Assembly: GCA_023079485.1 (NCBI GenBank)
Contig: CM041083.1
Coordinates: 152,662,552 to 152,726,551 of the forward strand
Source of the DNA: Archilochus colubris
Taxonomy: Eukaryota; Chordata; Aves; Apodiformes; Trochilidae
DNA: 64,000 bases
Direction: 5' to 3'
In this document: piece after piece, positions 50,002 to 62,334 of the stretch
Position numbering within the stretch: the stretch's first letter is position 1
Layout of the letters: each line of letters starts with the position of its first letter
Notes under the pieces: model-generated
Told to the model about the DNA's origin: nothing
Database searches by the model: none
Seen by the model: the letters and a program-made list of their open reading frames with translations, nothing else
Translations under genes and position numbers: made by a program

Positions 50002-50445
50002 TGTTATGTCCTGGAGTAGCATTAAAATTTATTTTGGTTTCGGGTCTGTGAGAACAAAGTCCAACCAAAGGTCGGGTGCTTCCAGCACACAGCTCTTATC
50101 TCCTTCCAGGTGTCACTCCCTGCTCTGTTCCAGCTCCTTCAGCCAGGTACATCATCATCAGTACAATCAAGGTGGCTTCCTCCACCCTGGCCAGGGCAAT
50201 CGTGCCTGGATGGACATCCCAGCATTGCAGGCCCTCAGAAAAGGGGAGCAGTCTCCACCTTTCTTAGCAGTCAGTTCTTAGTTCTTATCTCTTTCTGGTG
50301 TCACCCCCTGCTCAGCTCTGGCCAGGCCAGGTCCTCCATCCTAGCCAGGTCTATTCACTTTAAAATTGTTCTTTTGAAGCACATTCCAATCAGTGAGATC
50401 AGTGGATTCTCACAAAGGCAAACTGAAGAAAGGAAAAGTTTCTAA
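50002..50445 (-). mobile_element. 5' LTR of the degenerate retrovirus (outer edge uncertain)
   Basis: The inner edge is sharp. On the minus strand the LTR ends in ...GGACATAACA, followed by TT and a primer-binding site. An AATAAA signal on the minus strand lies at 50033-50028, about 30 bases before the LTR end. The LTR contains a diverged internal duplication (50089-50148 and 50277-50349). The outer (U3) edge was not pinned down: the expected TGTTATG-type start was not seen, and the match fades into AT-rich DNA after about 50445. Confidence 0.72.
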
Positions 50446-52672
50446 GCACTCTGTGTATATGTATGTGTGTTTTCCTAAAGAGAGATTACTCTTCTCAATT
50501 GAAAAAAAACCCAAACAATCAACCAGTCTTAGGTCTTAAAACTTACCCATTGTATCAAACCACTTCCAGCTATGAATTAAAGTACAAAATATATCTTCAG
50601 ACTGCATCGTACAGATCTAATTATATTTAAAATATCAAACGATACTGTTTTAAGTATTTTTAGAATACTTTACATGTACCTACGTATATCAGTACTCATT
50701 TTAGAAACTGAAACAGTACTGCAATAATAAACTGTAAAAATTTAATTCTTTGTTCAGTTTTGTTCTTTGTTCAATTTGTAGGATCGACAGCTTTTGTGTT
50801 CACCACAAGATGTCATTGCAACTGTGAAGACACAGTCTTCCTGAATTTTAAATATTAGCATTATTGGCATTATTAGCGCTTGTATTCAAAAATATTGCCA
50901 TATATGAATTTTCTTTTTCTAAACATACTAAACATACCTATTATTCATAGGCTTTAGACATTAGGAATTTTTTATACTTTTTTTTAAACCCTCAACATAT
51001 GTACTATAGTTTTCCTCAAACATAGCTGATTTTTTCCAAATAAATTTGAATTAATGACTTAATACAAATAAATTATCACAGTAATGTTACTTATGAGTGT
51101 TAGGAGACCATACTAGGAGCTATTTTCCCCAAAACCACTTCAGTTCTTCTGTCAGTGCTCTGTGTTTGTGTTTATCAGGTTATTCTCAAAGAATGTATTA
51201 TATATGGCCTAATTCTCCAACAAGCATGAGACAGTCTTCTTATCTATTAACATCCAGGAAATATCATCCTCTTAAGTTGTCTGGTGAATGGCTAGATTTA
51301 TAAAGTATTTAGTGCGCTGTTGCCAAAAAATGATGTGAAAAGGTATTTCCTATCTACAGATATATTGGGTATTTCAATTCTGTAAGACTTGAAGCCACCT
51401 TATGTGAACTGATTAAGAAATGAAAGTATGATATCTGAGAAGAAGATTTAACTATTTCAAACAATTTCAGAGTGATGATTGAAGTAATTTTTACTGTCAC
51501 ATACATATGCAGATGTGGAGCTTTTGTAATGTATGAGGGAAGAAAGAAATATTAATTACTTCAAACTTTCAAGAAACCTGTTCTTATAACTACTGAGTAC
51601 TCTATTTTTGGTTAAGAAATCATCATTAGTCTAGATCCTGAAAATCATTCTGCCACAAATAATATTAACATTATACTATCAGGAAGAAAATGCAATGTCA
51701 AAGCATAGAATACCCACGATATTTTCTCTTGTTACAAGTATTGCATTAAGTTTTTGTTTTCACATAACATATCTTTTATTTTGTGCACCTTCTAGCACCA
51801 GAAAAATGAAACCTGGGATAATCAGGAATCTTCCACATGTTGTCTCAGTAACTACCTAGAAATTTCATGAAACATCAGTCCTGTAGGTAAAGGTACTAAA
51901 CTGTATGTAACTATTAATCTAATATACTGGAATTTAGCATGTGGCATAAAAGATCATAGACTTGTGCAAGAATATATGTTTCAAAATTGTCTTATCAGCA
52001 TTCTTCTGATGTCTGTTCCTTAATCTATTGTGATATAAGACTATGCAAAATAATTTAATGAAGGGAAACTTTGCATACACAACTTAATTAAGTGATGGTG
52101 TTTTGAGTAGTAAACATAGCTTGCTGCAGTAAATATATCTTAAGTAAAAAATTCAGGTATTGGAGGGTCACAAATTCATCCAATGTGAAATACCATCTGT
52201 TCCTTTAGCGAAAATAAGAATCAGTGTTACATTTTTCCAAAATGTCACCAGTAGTTATGTAATTGTACCTGTCATTCTAATGGCTTCAATAATGCCCTGA
52301 AATCTTGCAGGGTTTTCTGAGATGCCTTTCATAATTTACTATGACAGACAGATAGTAGAGACAGTTCTTGCTAACAGAAAAAGAAAAAAATAGGGAAAAG
52401 TATTATAATATAATTTGTGTCAGGTGACCAGAAATAGCAAATAAAATTAGCTTATCCACAGTGGAGTACTGTAAAATTTTAATGTCAAAATATTATTATT
52501 TTTCTTATTGTTCAGTATGTGGTATCAGTAATAAGTAACTCAAATAGCTTTTGAGATGTTTCATGAATCTGGAATTTCACGTGCAATACATAAAATTTCA
52601 TCTGTGTCTATAGGGAGAAGAAAAAAATTACATATAAAGAATCTGGGAATAGGGAAATGAAGAGAAAAATAA
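50446..52672. other. Unassigned AT-rich DNA
   Basis: No element or gene recognised in about 2.2 kb. Confidence 0.45.
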
Positions 52673-52800
52673 TAATAGAATGTCAGAATGGAAGGGACCC
52701 TAAAGATAATCCAGTTCCAACTGGATTATCCAGTTGTTATCCAACTGCCATGGTCAAGGACACCGTCCACTAGACCAGGTTTCTCAAAGTCCCATTCAAG
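52673..52800 (-). mobile_element. CR1 3' end fragment
   Basis: The plus strand reads AATAGAATGTCAGAATGGAA, then AGGGACCCTAAAGATAATCC, then (after a small internal duplication of TCCAGTT/GGATTATCCA) CATGGTCAAGGACACCGTCC and ACTAGACCAGGTTTCTCAAA. This is the reverse complement of the common CR1 3' UTR (ACCTGGTCTAGTGGAAGGTGTCCCTGCC type). Confidence 0.9.
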
Positions 52801-53020
52801 GGGTGTCCTTGGCTGGTTGAAGATTGTTGGTCAGTTCTCATGCCCATGTGAGTCTGGCTACAGGATCACCACGGCCCAGCCAGGGGGAGCATCCTGATAG
52901 ACCTAGGCTGGGGGCGACAACAGCCACTTGTGTAATGGTGAGGGGCATCCATGTCATGGTGCAGTACTTGTCCTATGAGTAGTAACGTGGCCTTTGACAG
53001 ACTCTTCACAAGCATTGTGT
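52801..53020. other. GC-richer segment of unknown origin
   Basis: About 220 bases right after the CR1 tail are markedly richer in G, C and CpG than the surroundings (for example CACCACGGCCCAGCCAGGGG, CTGGGGGCGACAACAGCC). They match neither CR1 ORF2 nor the LTR families seen here. It may be part of another LTR or a gene-conversion patch. Confidence 0.4.
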
Positions 53021-56000
53021 GACATTAGTCTTGAGAAAAATAGAGTGTTTAGTTAATTAGTCCATGACGGGTTTGGGTTTTTTTTTTATGTGAGATACGA
53101 GTCATCAGAGAAACATTCTTCCATTAAATATTTATGCAAGTTTCTGTTTGTTAGATTTTGACATGTTTTTCTTATGCTGTACTTTGATCTTCAGTATTTA
53201 AAAGATCTGGTTTTTTCCCTTCTGAAGAAAAATTGGAAGTTAATCTCTGTAACAGAGATAATAAAAAATACATTGCTGGCAAATAGATGTTACTTGAATG
53301 TGCAAACATTTTCAGTAAAGACGAGGTGAGATTACTTTATCATATAACTTTAATTCATTGCCATTCATAGATGGTCTATATATTTCTTTAAATACAGCAT
53401 ATAATAAATAATCTTATAGTACTCAATCACTTAAGCTTTCATCTTATTTGTAAACCTTCTCAGACTATGTTTCTTATTTATAGTAATCCATCTTTCAATG
53501 TCTGCAAGCTAAATAATATCTGCATTTTATTGTAAGATAAGATTCTGCACTTTTACCTTTATCACATAAAGTGAGAATGAGATTCACAAACCATTTCAGG
53601 TTTGAAAGTACTGTTGAGCACTGTATCAACCTCTGTTTCATCTCAGCAGGTAGGAGTCTGAGACCTGGGTGGAGAATTTTAAAATCTTTATATTGCAAAT
53701 GTGAAGAGTTAGGTATCTTTAAATGTGACTCTCAGCATGCAGCACAATGTGCTTAGCGAGGTAATGCATTCTTTGTAGTCTAGAGGCAATATTTTTTTAA
53801 GATGTAAACTGATACACTTAGGAAAAAGGAAAACAGCTCAATGCAATAGTGAAAAATTCCTCCAGGTTTCTTCGGTATGTCAAGTAGACTGACAGTGATG
53901 TAGAAGGTCATTAATACCAGTGTCACATAGGGGATGTTACAGGCAAAAGAAGACAGAGAGAGAGATGATAAAAGTAGCTAATTTCTTAAAGAGAGAATTT
54001 AATTTGAGTTGAGCAAAATGAACAGAGCTGAAGAGCTTTACACTCCATGGTGTAAATTACTTAATTCCTCAATAATTTGGCCCTAAATGACATAGCCATT
54101 CATTCTGTAGAGCAGAGACAGAGTTAATTGAGAAGTAAAGATGATTTTTACTCTGTGGTTCACAAAATTGTGAATCGCCTTTTAGTGTGGGGTTTCCCTG
54201 TTGTTTCTTGAATTAAATGTCACAGGATAGAAACTGACCTACCTATATCAGAATTTAGACTTTTGTTATGCTAAATCTCAGTTAACATTGTGTAGTTTTC
54301 ATTTGGCCCAATTATTTCCTGGATACACAATTTTTTTGTTCCTATACATAGCCATCAGCTGCATTCAGAATAATTTAGTTTGTAGGTCTCTTTCGAAAAA
54401 CATAAGAAAATGATGTAATTCTTTGAAGAATGTGAAACTGTGGGTTTCCTGCTTCATATTCAAGAGAAAAATATACCTACTGAGTGGATTTAGCCAACAT
54501 ATCATTTAATCTGGATTTATGCAGGAACCTAAAATCCTTTTAGAATTACATCTTTGAATATTGTAGTTTTGTATGCATAAAGTGTAGAATGTATATTACT
54601 TAGAAAGATGAATTTTCACTTTTTAGAATTAACACTTAAAAGTGTTTATCAGTACACAATTTTATTAAAGAAAAATAAAGATACAACTTCTTCCAGTGTT
54701 CAGGTGGAAAAAATCGGCTTATTCTGAAGTGTCATCTATTTCCCTCTTGGCTCCAGGACATTTCTATCCCTATGACTTTGAACCCAGCCAAACAAAAAGT
54801 AATACTTTTCTTTTGGGAATCTGAATAAGGTGGATGAACATCAACAGAGAAGAATTACTGCTTGTTCTAACCCTTCTTCCATGTAGGTTTTTCAGTCAAA
54901 CCTGAAAGATTTTTTTTCCTTTACAGATGTGGAAAGAACCACACGAACACAAAGGACAAAACCTTCATTTGCAGCCTAAATGGCTGACTTTTCATATGTT
55001 TTTTTTTTTGGAAATAGAACAAGAGGGGTAAAATAGCCAAGATGCATAAGAAAGTGTATAGAAATGTAGCTTGCCAAGCCTATAATAATTTAGAAAAATA
55101 CCAGAAGTCATTAAATTCTGTCTATGACATCACTCTTTCTTTTCAGTGATCTCTTGGACAGTGTCTCAATGCTAGACCGTCCATCTGCATACTGGAGCTG
55201 TACTTCTCACAGCTGTGGATGAGGTTAGCAGAGCAACTGTGGGAAGAGATTCTAAGTGCATAGTTCAGAAAAGAGAACTCTTATTTTCCTTTTTCTCTTA
55301 CCTTAAATTTAGAGATAACAGATTTGGAAAATTCAAAAGGCTTTATATTGTCTACATTTCCTTGCAGAAGAGATACTCTTAAAGCTCAGGCTTTGCCATT
55401 GAATAAAAATAAAACCAAACTGAAGTTCTTTCTCTATACTTTCTTTTAATTACATCTCTATTGACTTTATTTTAGTTGGAAACATGTAGCTTGAATCTCT
55501 TCTCTTTTTATGTGCCTTACCTGCTCAGGGAAGATACTAAAACCTGAGTATAAAAATGCTTAAAGTTTGATTTATTTGGTCTGAAGAAAAGTTTAGATGA
55601 GAGAGCATAAAACTAAATTTACATTGAATTTATTTTATATTAAAATTAACTATTACATTTACATCCCTGAATATTTTATTTTTTAGCATTATCTCAACTT
55701 CTATGCTGTGCAAATGTGTTCTTCTTCAACAACTCTCTCATGTTTTGCTCTCTGTTTCAATTCTTCCTGTGCATAAGTGAATATATGAGAGTAAAATTCA
55801 ACTAGCTAACAAAGGATGCTTCCAGCAGATGCCAAAGGCTTTCTCATCCCTGATTAGGGTTAAATACAAATTAATTAAAGGAAAAAATCTAAGAAATTGA
55901 TATTCAGTTTTTCAGTTAAACTAATTTTTGAGGCCCATATGTTTCTATCTTTCTAATGCAGGACAGTAGACTATGCATCCACTGCATCTATGGTAGCATA

Positions 56001-56666
56001 GTAGATGCTTCATCATAAATGTTCCTTTTCAGTTTCCATTTTGTACAGAGTACTTCATGTAGGTGGTTACGCCCCAGTGCACACTTTCAAAGTTGAAGGA
56101 AACAATTGCAAAATTATGAGAATACTTGCCTGTGACTACAAGTTTTGTCTTAGAAAGTGCTTATGTATTTAAGCCAGTAGGGGTTTTATATATGATTTGA
56201 CATCAGACGTGAAAGATATTATTCTGAAGTGTGTAACTTTTCTCTCTATCCTGGATTTTAGACTGTTTAGAATCCTGAGGCTTATCTGCTTGTGCTGTAC
56301 AGAGTTGATACCCTCACCCGTGTTGCTTTTTTCAACAGTATTTTAAAACTTTCACTTAGTGTTGCTTTTCTAGTTGTCAAGTCTAGAAGGTCGTTCTGTT
56401 ATGATCACAATAATTTCCTTTCTACTTTGTTCTGTTTGCCTGTCAGATCATAGCTGCTTATAGAAAAGGAAAAGAGATGAAGAGATGTTGTGATGAACTT
56501 GCTGTGGTGCAGAATGAGAACAAAGGACAGGCTCAATTCAGTGAGCTATTTAATAAATCCCTCTGTCCCCACCCTGCCCCATAATATTTTGGAAGGGAAA
56601 GCCATATTCATTCCATGACTAAACTGAACAACATGTTGTTATTTCACTATTAAATGAGTCAAGTAG

Positions 56667-56724
56667 TTTGTTTGTTTGTTTTGTTTGTTTATTTTTGTTT
56701 TTTTTTCTTTGTTTTTTTTTTTTT
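56667..56724. repeat. (GTTT)n and poly(T) tract
   Basis: About 58 bases of TTTG units passing into long T runs with single C or G interruptions. Confidence 0.9.
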
Positions 56725-59700
56725 CCTGAGTTGTGTCAGGAATCTTTATAGCTTTTTCACAAAGCTTAAGTATAGCATCCAAATACACAGGTTGAGTGGG
56801 GCTCTAACTGCACTGTGTTTTGGTCTTAAATGCTTACCCAGACCACAGGAGTGTGTTCTTAATTGCTCTAAATGTTCCAAGTTGCTCTCAGGTTTAAACA
56901 TACCTATTAAAACCCATTCCAATTCCAATTAGTGGCAAATAAAATATTTTATAGAAACCTAGAATTTACAGATATTTTAAAATGTGTTAAAAATACAATA
57001 TAAACATATGAAACAAGTGATATATTTAAAAATTGTTTTGTGTGTTCCATACAAAATTATTAAAAGTTTTCATGGACAAGGATAATGTCTTTTTTGAGAT
57101 GCAACAGATGACTTCAAACACAGAGACATTGGAGTTCCTGTCATTAGATCAGTCACCTCACATTTTAAAGCACATTTACATTCACATACATTTCTTCATT
57201 GAACTGTTAATTGCAGGGTGCACAAAATTCTAGGCTAGAAAAAACTGAGCTAACACTGGAATCAGAAACTCTAATTGTAGGAAACCAGGGTTAACTAGCC
57301 TGGATAGAGCACTTTCCCAAAGCGATCATGTTGTTAACCCAAGGAAGTAGGCAGAAAAAACTCCAGCTACTGAAGTTTGAGCCATAGGTATGAGAAACAG
57401 CATTGCTGCTACCCAGCTCTTATTAAAATAATTGTAGGTAACTCCGTAAATGCAGTTGTAACATATTGTAAAAATGAAAATATTAATAAAAATAATATTT
57501 TTTTGTATTTGAATTCTTAGTGGAGTAACAATACTATTTCTATAGCAGACATGTCTTACACCTTTGCCTCTGTTTCCTAATTTTGTGATTTTTTTCCAAT
57601 TTGTCGTTAGTTAGTTTTACTAAAGAAAGTCAACTACCTTTGGAAACCAGTATATGGGAATCGTGTTTCAACCAGTGAGATATGCCTGGCTGAATTTTAT
57701 CCTTTTTTCCATGTCATTTAAGTTTTTAATGGAACTTTAATTCATACTTTCTTCAAAATCTTTTTGTTTAGAAAGTAAAGCTCATCACTTACTACATCAA
57801 ACAGTTTAACAAATTTGTATCACACTTTTGGCTTGTGATTAGCATATTATAGTCAGTAAATCACTGACAATAGGTGATCCCTTCCTTTGAAGCTAAAAAA
57901 TCACCTAAGGCAAGACCATATCTAATCTTTCTATTATCTGGCTTTATGAGCAAGACTAACACTACAATATCCACCTTGAAAAATATCACTTTATGCTTTC
58001 AGACTGACTACTTCTGGAGTTGCCTAAGATGGTAAATTTAAGCTCAGATAAAACTGAGATAATTATAGTAGAGCTTGATGGAACATGTGGCTCACGCTTT
58101 TCCATTTCTACAGACCTTTAATTGAAACTTTCTTTTATTAAGAAAAGAAAAATGCTTTGCTTTGTCTCACCTTGTCTTTATTTTCCTCATTACAAAAATG
58201 CACAGGAAGAAGTGAGAGATCATATCCTGAAAGGTAACCTTGTGCAAAAATACATGAAAAATAATTAACAAATAAGCAGATAATGCAAGATCTTTAATGA
58301 TTTAAAAGAATATTTTTTATTATAAAAAATGAGTTAAATCTCCATTTAATGAAAAATAACATATATATATATATATAAACATTATTTTAAATTTTTAAAT
58401 ACTTATTTCTGGTACTGTCAATTTATTTGTTAAATTAAATTTAATTGAATTTTTGAAATAGTTTGAACCCTAGACTTTTTCTATGAAAATTGATACTAGA
58501 TAAAAAGATCAAATAAAGAGTAATAACTTCATCTGACAAGTATTTATTTCATTAAATTCGAGAGGTACTTAAGGTAGAGAGAAACCTTTTCTATTTAAAA
58601 TGAGCTGGCATTTTAATAGTTACTGGATTTCTTTAAAAGCTTAATAGTAAATGGAACAAACATAAAGGATAAGAGTTTCTCAAAATTAATTAGTTCAAAA
58701 TTTTCTTAGGAAGTACGGATCTCCTTCTTACATTTCCTGGAGGTGCAGAACCTTCTCCCCTCTGCTGCTTCTGCCATGTTATGGCAGAACAGAAGTGGAC
58801 AACAGAAGCAACAACTGACCTGTTGTGCCCATGTGCTCTCCAGTGTTATCCTGCAGTTTTGACATTTATCACTCAGTTTGCATCCTGAGGGCACAAGTGC
58901 ATCTGGGAGAAGGAGTGGTGTAGCTGGTTCTCACCCAGACATACACTGAGTTAGGAAACACATTCTGGAACTAATGCTATGTGGGGCACCTGACAGCAGA
59001 TGAACTGTCTAAACTTACTATTTGAATAGTAAATAACAGCCATCACTTATATAGTAATTTTACTCTTTATTTCATCTTTATATGTTTTGGAAGACAAACA
59101 GCACATAATTTTAATTCCATTTCTGGAACTAAGGTCAAAAAAAGAGGAAACAATGCATCAATTTACTAAGGCAGTATGATTTAAAATTGAAGAGAACTGC
59201 AAAGGACTTCTTTGCTAAAGTCAGTAAAATAGGTTGTTAATATATTAAAATATTGCGAGTTTCAAAGCATATCGTATTTCAGTGTATAGTTCCTGAGACT
59301 TTGAGCTTATATTTATTTATAGAAGAGCAACAAAACAATAGTCATTCATCTTCACAACCAAAAACCAAAAAAAAAGATAGCAAAAAATTAATGATAAAAA
59401 TATAAAATATATTTTTATTTTTTAAAGTTTGTAATATTACTTTGTATACTTGCTGTCTACACAAGTGAGCATCTATTCATGCACTTCACCTCCAAAAAAT
59501 TTTGATTGTTCCTTATAAGCAGCATATATGAGGATGATGAAGAGTTGCACAGTTGGCATCAGGTCCAGTTTTTCACTCTGGGTCAATTGATCCTCTTACA
59601 TAAGAGAAGATAAAGCCTTTTGAACTGGAGAAGTAGAAATCAGATCTGGATGTGCAATGTTGAACATGAAAAATACTCTGTAAGCCAACTGTCCCACTTG

Positions 59701-60056
59701 CATTGTGGAATACTTCGGTGGATATGGTAGGCTGAATATGTCAACAGTTCAGTAGTGTTCTGAATGTTCGAGTTTTATTGCAGCCCCACAGTGCTTCACT
59801 TGAGCCAGAAGTTTCCCTATATCCAACTTGGAATAAAAAGCAATGCTAGAACTGTATTTTGGATGCCATATTCTCCTGTCCCATTCAGCTTCACTGAACT
59901 TTTTCAATCAAAAAATTCCATTTTGTTTCTGATCTTTTAATTAGTGAAGGAGTACTCAAGTGCAAGAAATAACTAAATTACCACTGTTGCCTTAGAAAAA
60001 AAATTAGTTCTATGAAAGACTGGTCTCCTTGTGTTGTGGATGAGAGAATGTGAAGG

Positions 60057-60120
60057 AAAAAAGAAAAAAAAAAAAGAAAAAACCCACAACAAAATCCAAC
60101 AAAACAAAACACAAAAAAAA
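60057..60120. repeat. A-rich low-complexity tract
   Basis: Runs of A with single G or C, then AAAACAAAACACAAAA units. Confidence 0.85.
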
Positions 60121-60979
60121 CTTAGCAATATTTGGAAAAGTATCAAGATGGAAAGAATGATCGGGTGTGACAGATCAAGAGGAATTTATTTCTGAATAAA
60201 GTGACATTCAACAGGAATTCAGAGATTTGTCATTTAATTTATTCATTTACCCTGCAATTATATCATCTTGTTCTAGTTAATTAATAAAATGTTACATTCA
60301 AATTATAATAATATACCTTCCTTATATTGAAAGAAAGTGTACTGCATAGAGCAAAGAAGTAGTGATACTCAAAAGTTTCTCTCATGACAGATCCTTTAAT
60401 TATGCCAATGATTCAGTAGAGAAATTTCACTTCTTACTCAAATCAGAAAATAACAAAAGAATACAATGTAGCTTATGTGCCTTCAATCAAGCAGTTTATC
60501 AGCTATCTCAAAGAGGAAAAATTACTTCCCCTTTTCATAACTGTATTATAATAATTAACTTTGTGTATCTCTATTTACATTAATTCTTTCTTCTTGAAAA
60601 ATAAATTAGTAGATAAGCTGAAGATGCCCAATTCCAAAGGGATATATTATCAACCTCTGCTGAAAATCATTCTTCTGTGTTAATCAGTCAAAAATGGAGA
60701 AATGTCACATCAGGAGCCACTGTTCAGTGTGTACTTTGTTAAAATTTATCTTATTTTTTTCAACAAAACTCATTCCTCTGTAGTACCTGACACACAAGAC
60801 ACAATCTGAAAGCTGCCTTTCAGAAATCCACCCTTCAGCATGAAACACTATTGTTATTTTTTATTAGTGAGAATTATAGCTATATTTCTCTTGAGATTAA
60901 AAAAAAAAAAAAAAGTGTCCTATCTAGTCTCCTGGAAGTATCTACATCTTAAGTGCTTAAGTGCTTCTTAGTTTTTTCT

Positions 60980-61265
60980 TCCTCTACTGTGAGTATGGCT
61001 TCACTCCCACCAGCGCTGAGAGTATACTTGGTCTTCTGGGAGAACTGAAGGTAAAACTTATCAGGAAAAATGGATGCAAATAAAAATTAAGTAACTCACT
61101 CTTTTTTGTGTTCTTTGTCAGTCGATCCTCTGTGCCACTCAAATTATCTTTCGTATTTTTTTTTCTGCTGACATACCCATAGTATCCTCTCCTGTTGCCC
61201 TTCATGTTTCTCTGTTGTTTCAGCTTTGTTTTTTTCCAGAAGAAAACCCTGTACACACATCCAGT
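60980..61265 (-). mobile_element. CR1 LINE fragment, linker before RT
   Basis: The minus-strand 90-codon frame (61256-60984) contains NMKGNRRGYYGYVSRKKNTK and LTKNTKKSELLNFYLHPFF, matching the CR1 ORF2 stretch normally read as VKGNKKGFYKYVSSKRKT...VTKDTEKAEVLNAFFASVF. Only this part is preserved. Another piece of the same region, in the same orientation and in the correct order, lies at 62335-62530. Confidence 0.82.
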
Positions 61266-61869
61266 GTTTCTAAACTCCTGCTTGGTATCTTGTCCAAGTT
61301 TTCAACTTCTGTATGTTCCTTTTTTTTTCTTAAACCTTGTAGGGGAATAAACATGAGTGCATGCATGGTCACACATGCACATGCATGCCCACATGCACAC
61401 AAAACAGCCCAGCAAAGAGCAGCTGTTAGGATAGAAAGTGTAGTGTAAACACTGTGTGTGAAAACTACGTCTGAAAGAGTGGCTGGCAGAAAAAAAATGT
61501 TACTGCTAACCCTCTGTATTAAGCAGGCAATGACTAGGCAATGGCCAAGAGATTTGGGAAAGCAAGCAAGCAAGCAAGCAGTCAACCGGAAAAGGATAAC
61601 AGAAGCAGCATGATAATTTGTGTCAGTGAGAAGAGATGGGGGAGAGGTGGCAGTAGCTGTCACAAAGGGTCTGTACCTGTGTCTCTGGGACACACTGACC
61701 CCTACCCAGGTTTGGGAGGTGTCAGTCACTCTGTGAGGCAGCAGAAGCAGCCTACACCCAGCAATGGGTTGGTACTGCAGGGGCTGCACACAAGGACCCT
61801 ACCTTGGGGTGCAGAAATACCTCCTGGGTTAACTCTGTGCTGTACTCTGGACACACCTGCTAAGATTGT
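61266..61869. other. Unidentified insert, partly GC-rich
   Basis: Starts with a T run and a CATGCACA-type simple stretch (about 61350-61405) and contains an (AAGC)5 microsatellite (61560-61580). From about 61610 to 61860 it is GC-rich without recognised family. The 151-codon plus frame (61541-61996) and the 189-codon minus frame (61789-61220) cross these unrelated segments and are probably accidental. Confidence 0.45.
61560..61580. repeat. (AAGC)n microsatellite
   Basis: Five AAGC units in a row. Confidence 0.93.
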
Positions 61870-62065
61870 AAGGAATGTCAGAATTAGGCATTGGAATGGG
61901 CTGTCCAGGGAAGTGGTGGATTCTCCATCCCTGAGGTTTTTTAAGAAGAGAGTGGATGTGGCACTCAGTGCCATGGTCTGGCAGCCATGGTGGTAGTGGG
62001 TCAAGGGTGGGACTTGATTATCTCAAAGGCCCTTTCCAACCTGGATGATTCTATTATTCTATGAA
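61870..62065 (+). mobile_element. CR1 LINE 3' end fragment
   Basis: The plus strand encodes VRIRHWNGLSREVVDSPSLR and FFKKRVDVALSAMVW, the extreme C-terminal and 3' part of CR1. It continues with a GGGACTTGATTATCTCAAAG block, CCTTTCCAACCTGG and the tail ATGATTCTATTATTCTATGA ending near 62065. It is about 195 bases long and sits between the two parts of a minus-strand CR1. Confidence 0.93.
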
Positions 62066-62334
62066 TTACACAGAAAACTTGTGCTCCCATGGCTACAACA
62101 GGGCGGGTGTGCACCCAGCGTGTGAACCTGCGGTCTCAGGTGAGGGACATTGGGCTGGAGGCTTCCCAGGCTGTTGGAAGGAGTGGTTATCCAGGTATGC
62201 AACTGTGCAAAGGTGTGGGATTAAAATTCCTTAGTATCATCAATAGAATGTATCTGCTGCATCGGTTCTGAAATATGTGTTGCTAATAAATCAACAAACT
62301 ACTTCCATCCTGTGAACTGAGTAGATTTTCTCTG
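62066..62334. other. Unidentified segment
   Basis: Partly GC-rich at 62095-62215 with CpG sites, then AT-rich. Not recognised. Confidence 0.4.

Larger units (their letters stand above)
47265..50445 (-). mobile_element. Degenerate endogenous retrovirus, 5' LTR and partial interior
   Basis: Read on the minus strand, the order is a 5' LTR (about 50445 to 50002), a two-base spacer, a primer-binding site (49999-49981), a leader, gag-like coding remnants (about 49.6-48.3 kb) and a hydrophobic segment of unknown identity (48.2-47.3 kb). Coding frames are broken by stops and shifts throughout. No integrase or reverse-transcriptase motif was found, so pol appears deleted. No 3' LTR was found beyond 47265, so the copy is truncated or rearranged at its 3' side. 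A purine-rich stretch on the minus strand (plus strand CCCTCCCATTCCCCC, about 47291-47305) could be a polypurine-tract remnant. The class is uncertain; the LTR is of a neoavian type I associate with ERVL-like elements. Confidence 0.7.
53021..60979. other. Unassigned AT-rich DNA
   Basis: About 8 kb without a recognised transposon or gene. It contains a GTTT/T run at 56667-56724, an (AT)n run at about 58358-58378 and an A-rich tract at 60057-60120. A GC-richer patch at 58700-58990 could be a diverged repeat but matched nothing I know. Confidence 0.45.

Noticed and set aside
49021..50445. Multiple plus-strand frames of 65-111 codons
   Set aside because: They run antisense to the minus-strand retroviral remnant and its LTR. 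Their length follows from the higher GC content, not from coding.
61220..61789. 189-codon minus-strand frame
   Set aside because: It crosses a CR1 fragment edge, a CATGCACA simple stretch and the AAGC repeat. Its Cys/His/Ala-rich part comes from the simple sequence, and no domain is visible.
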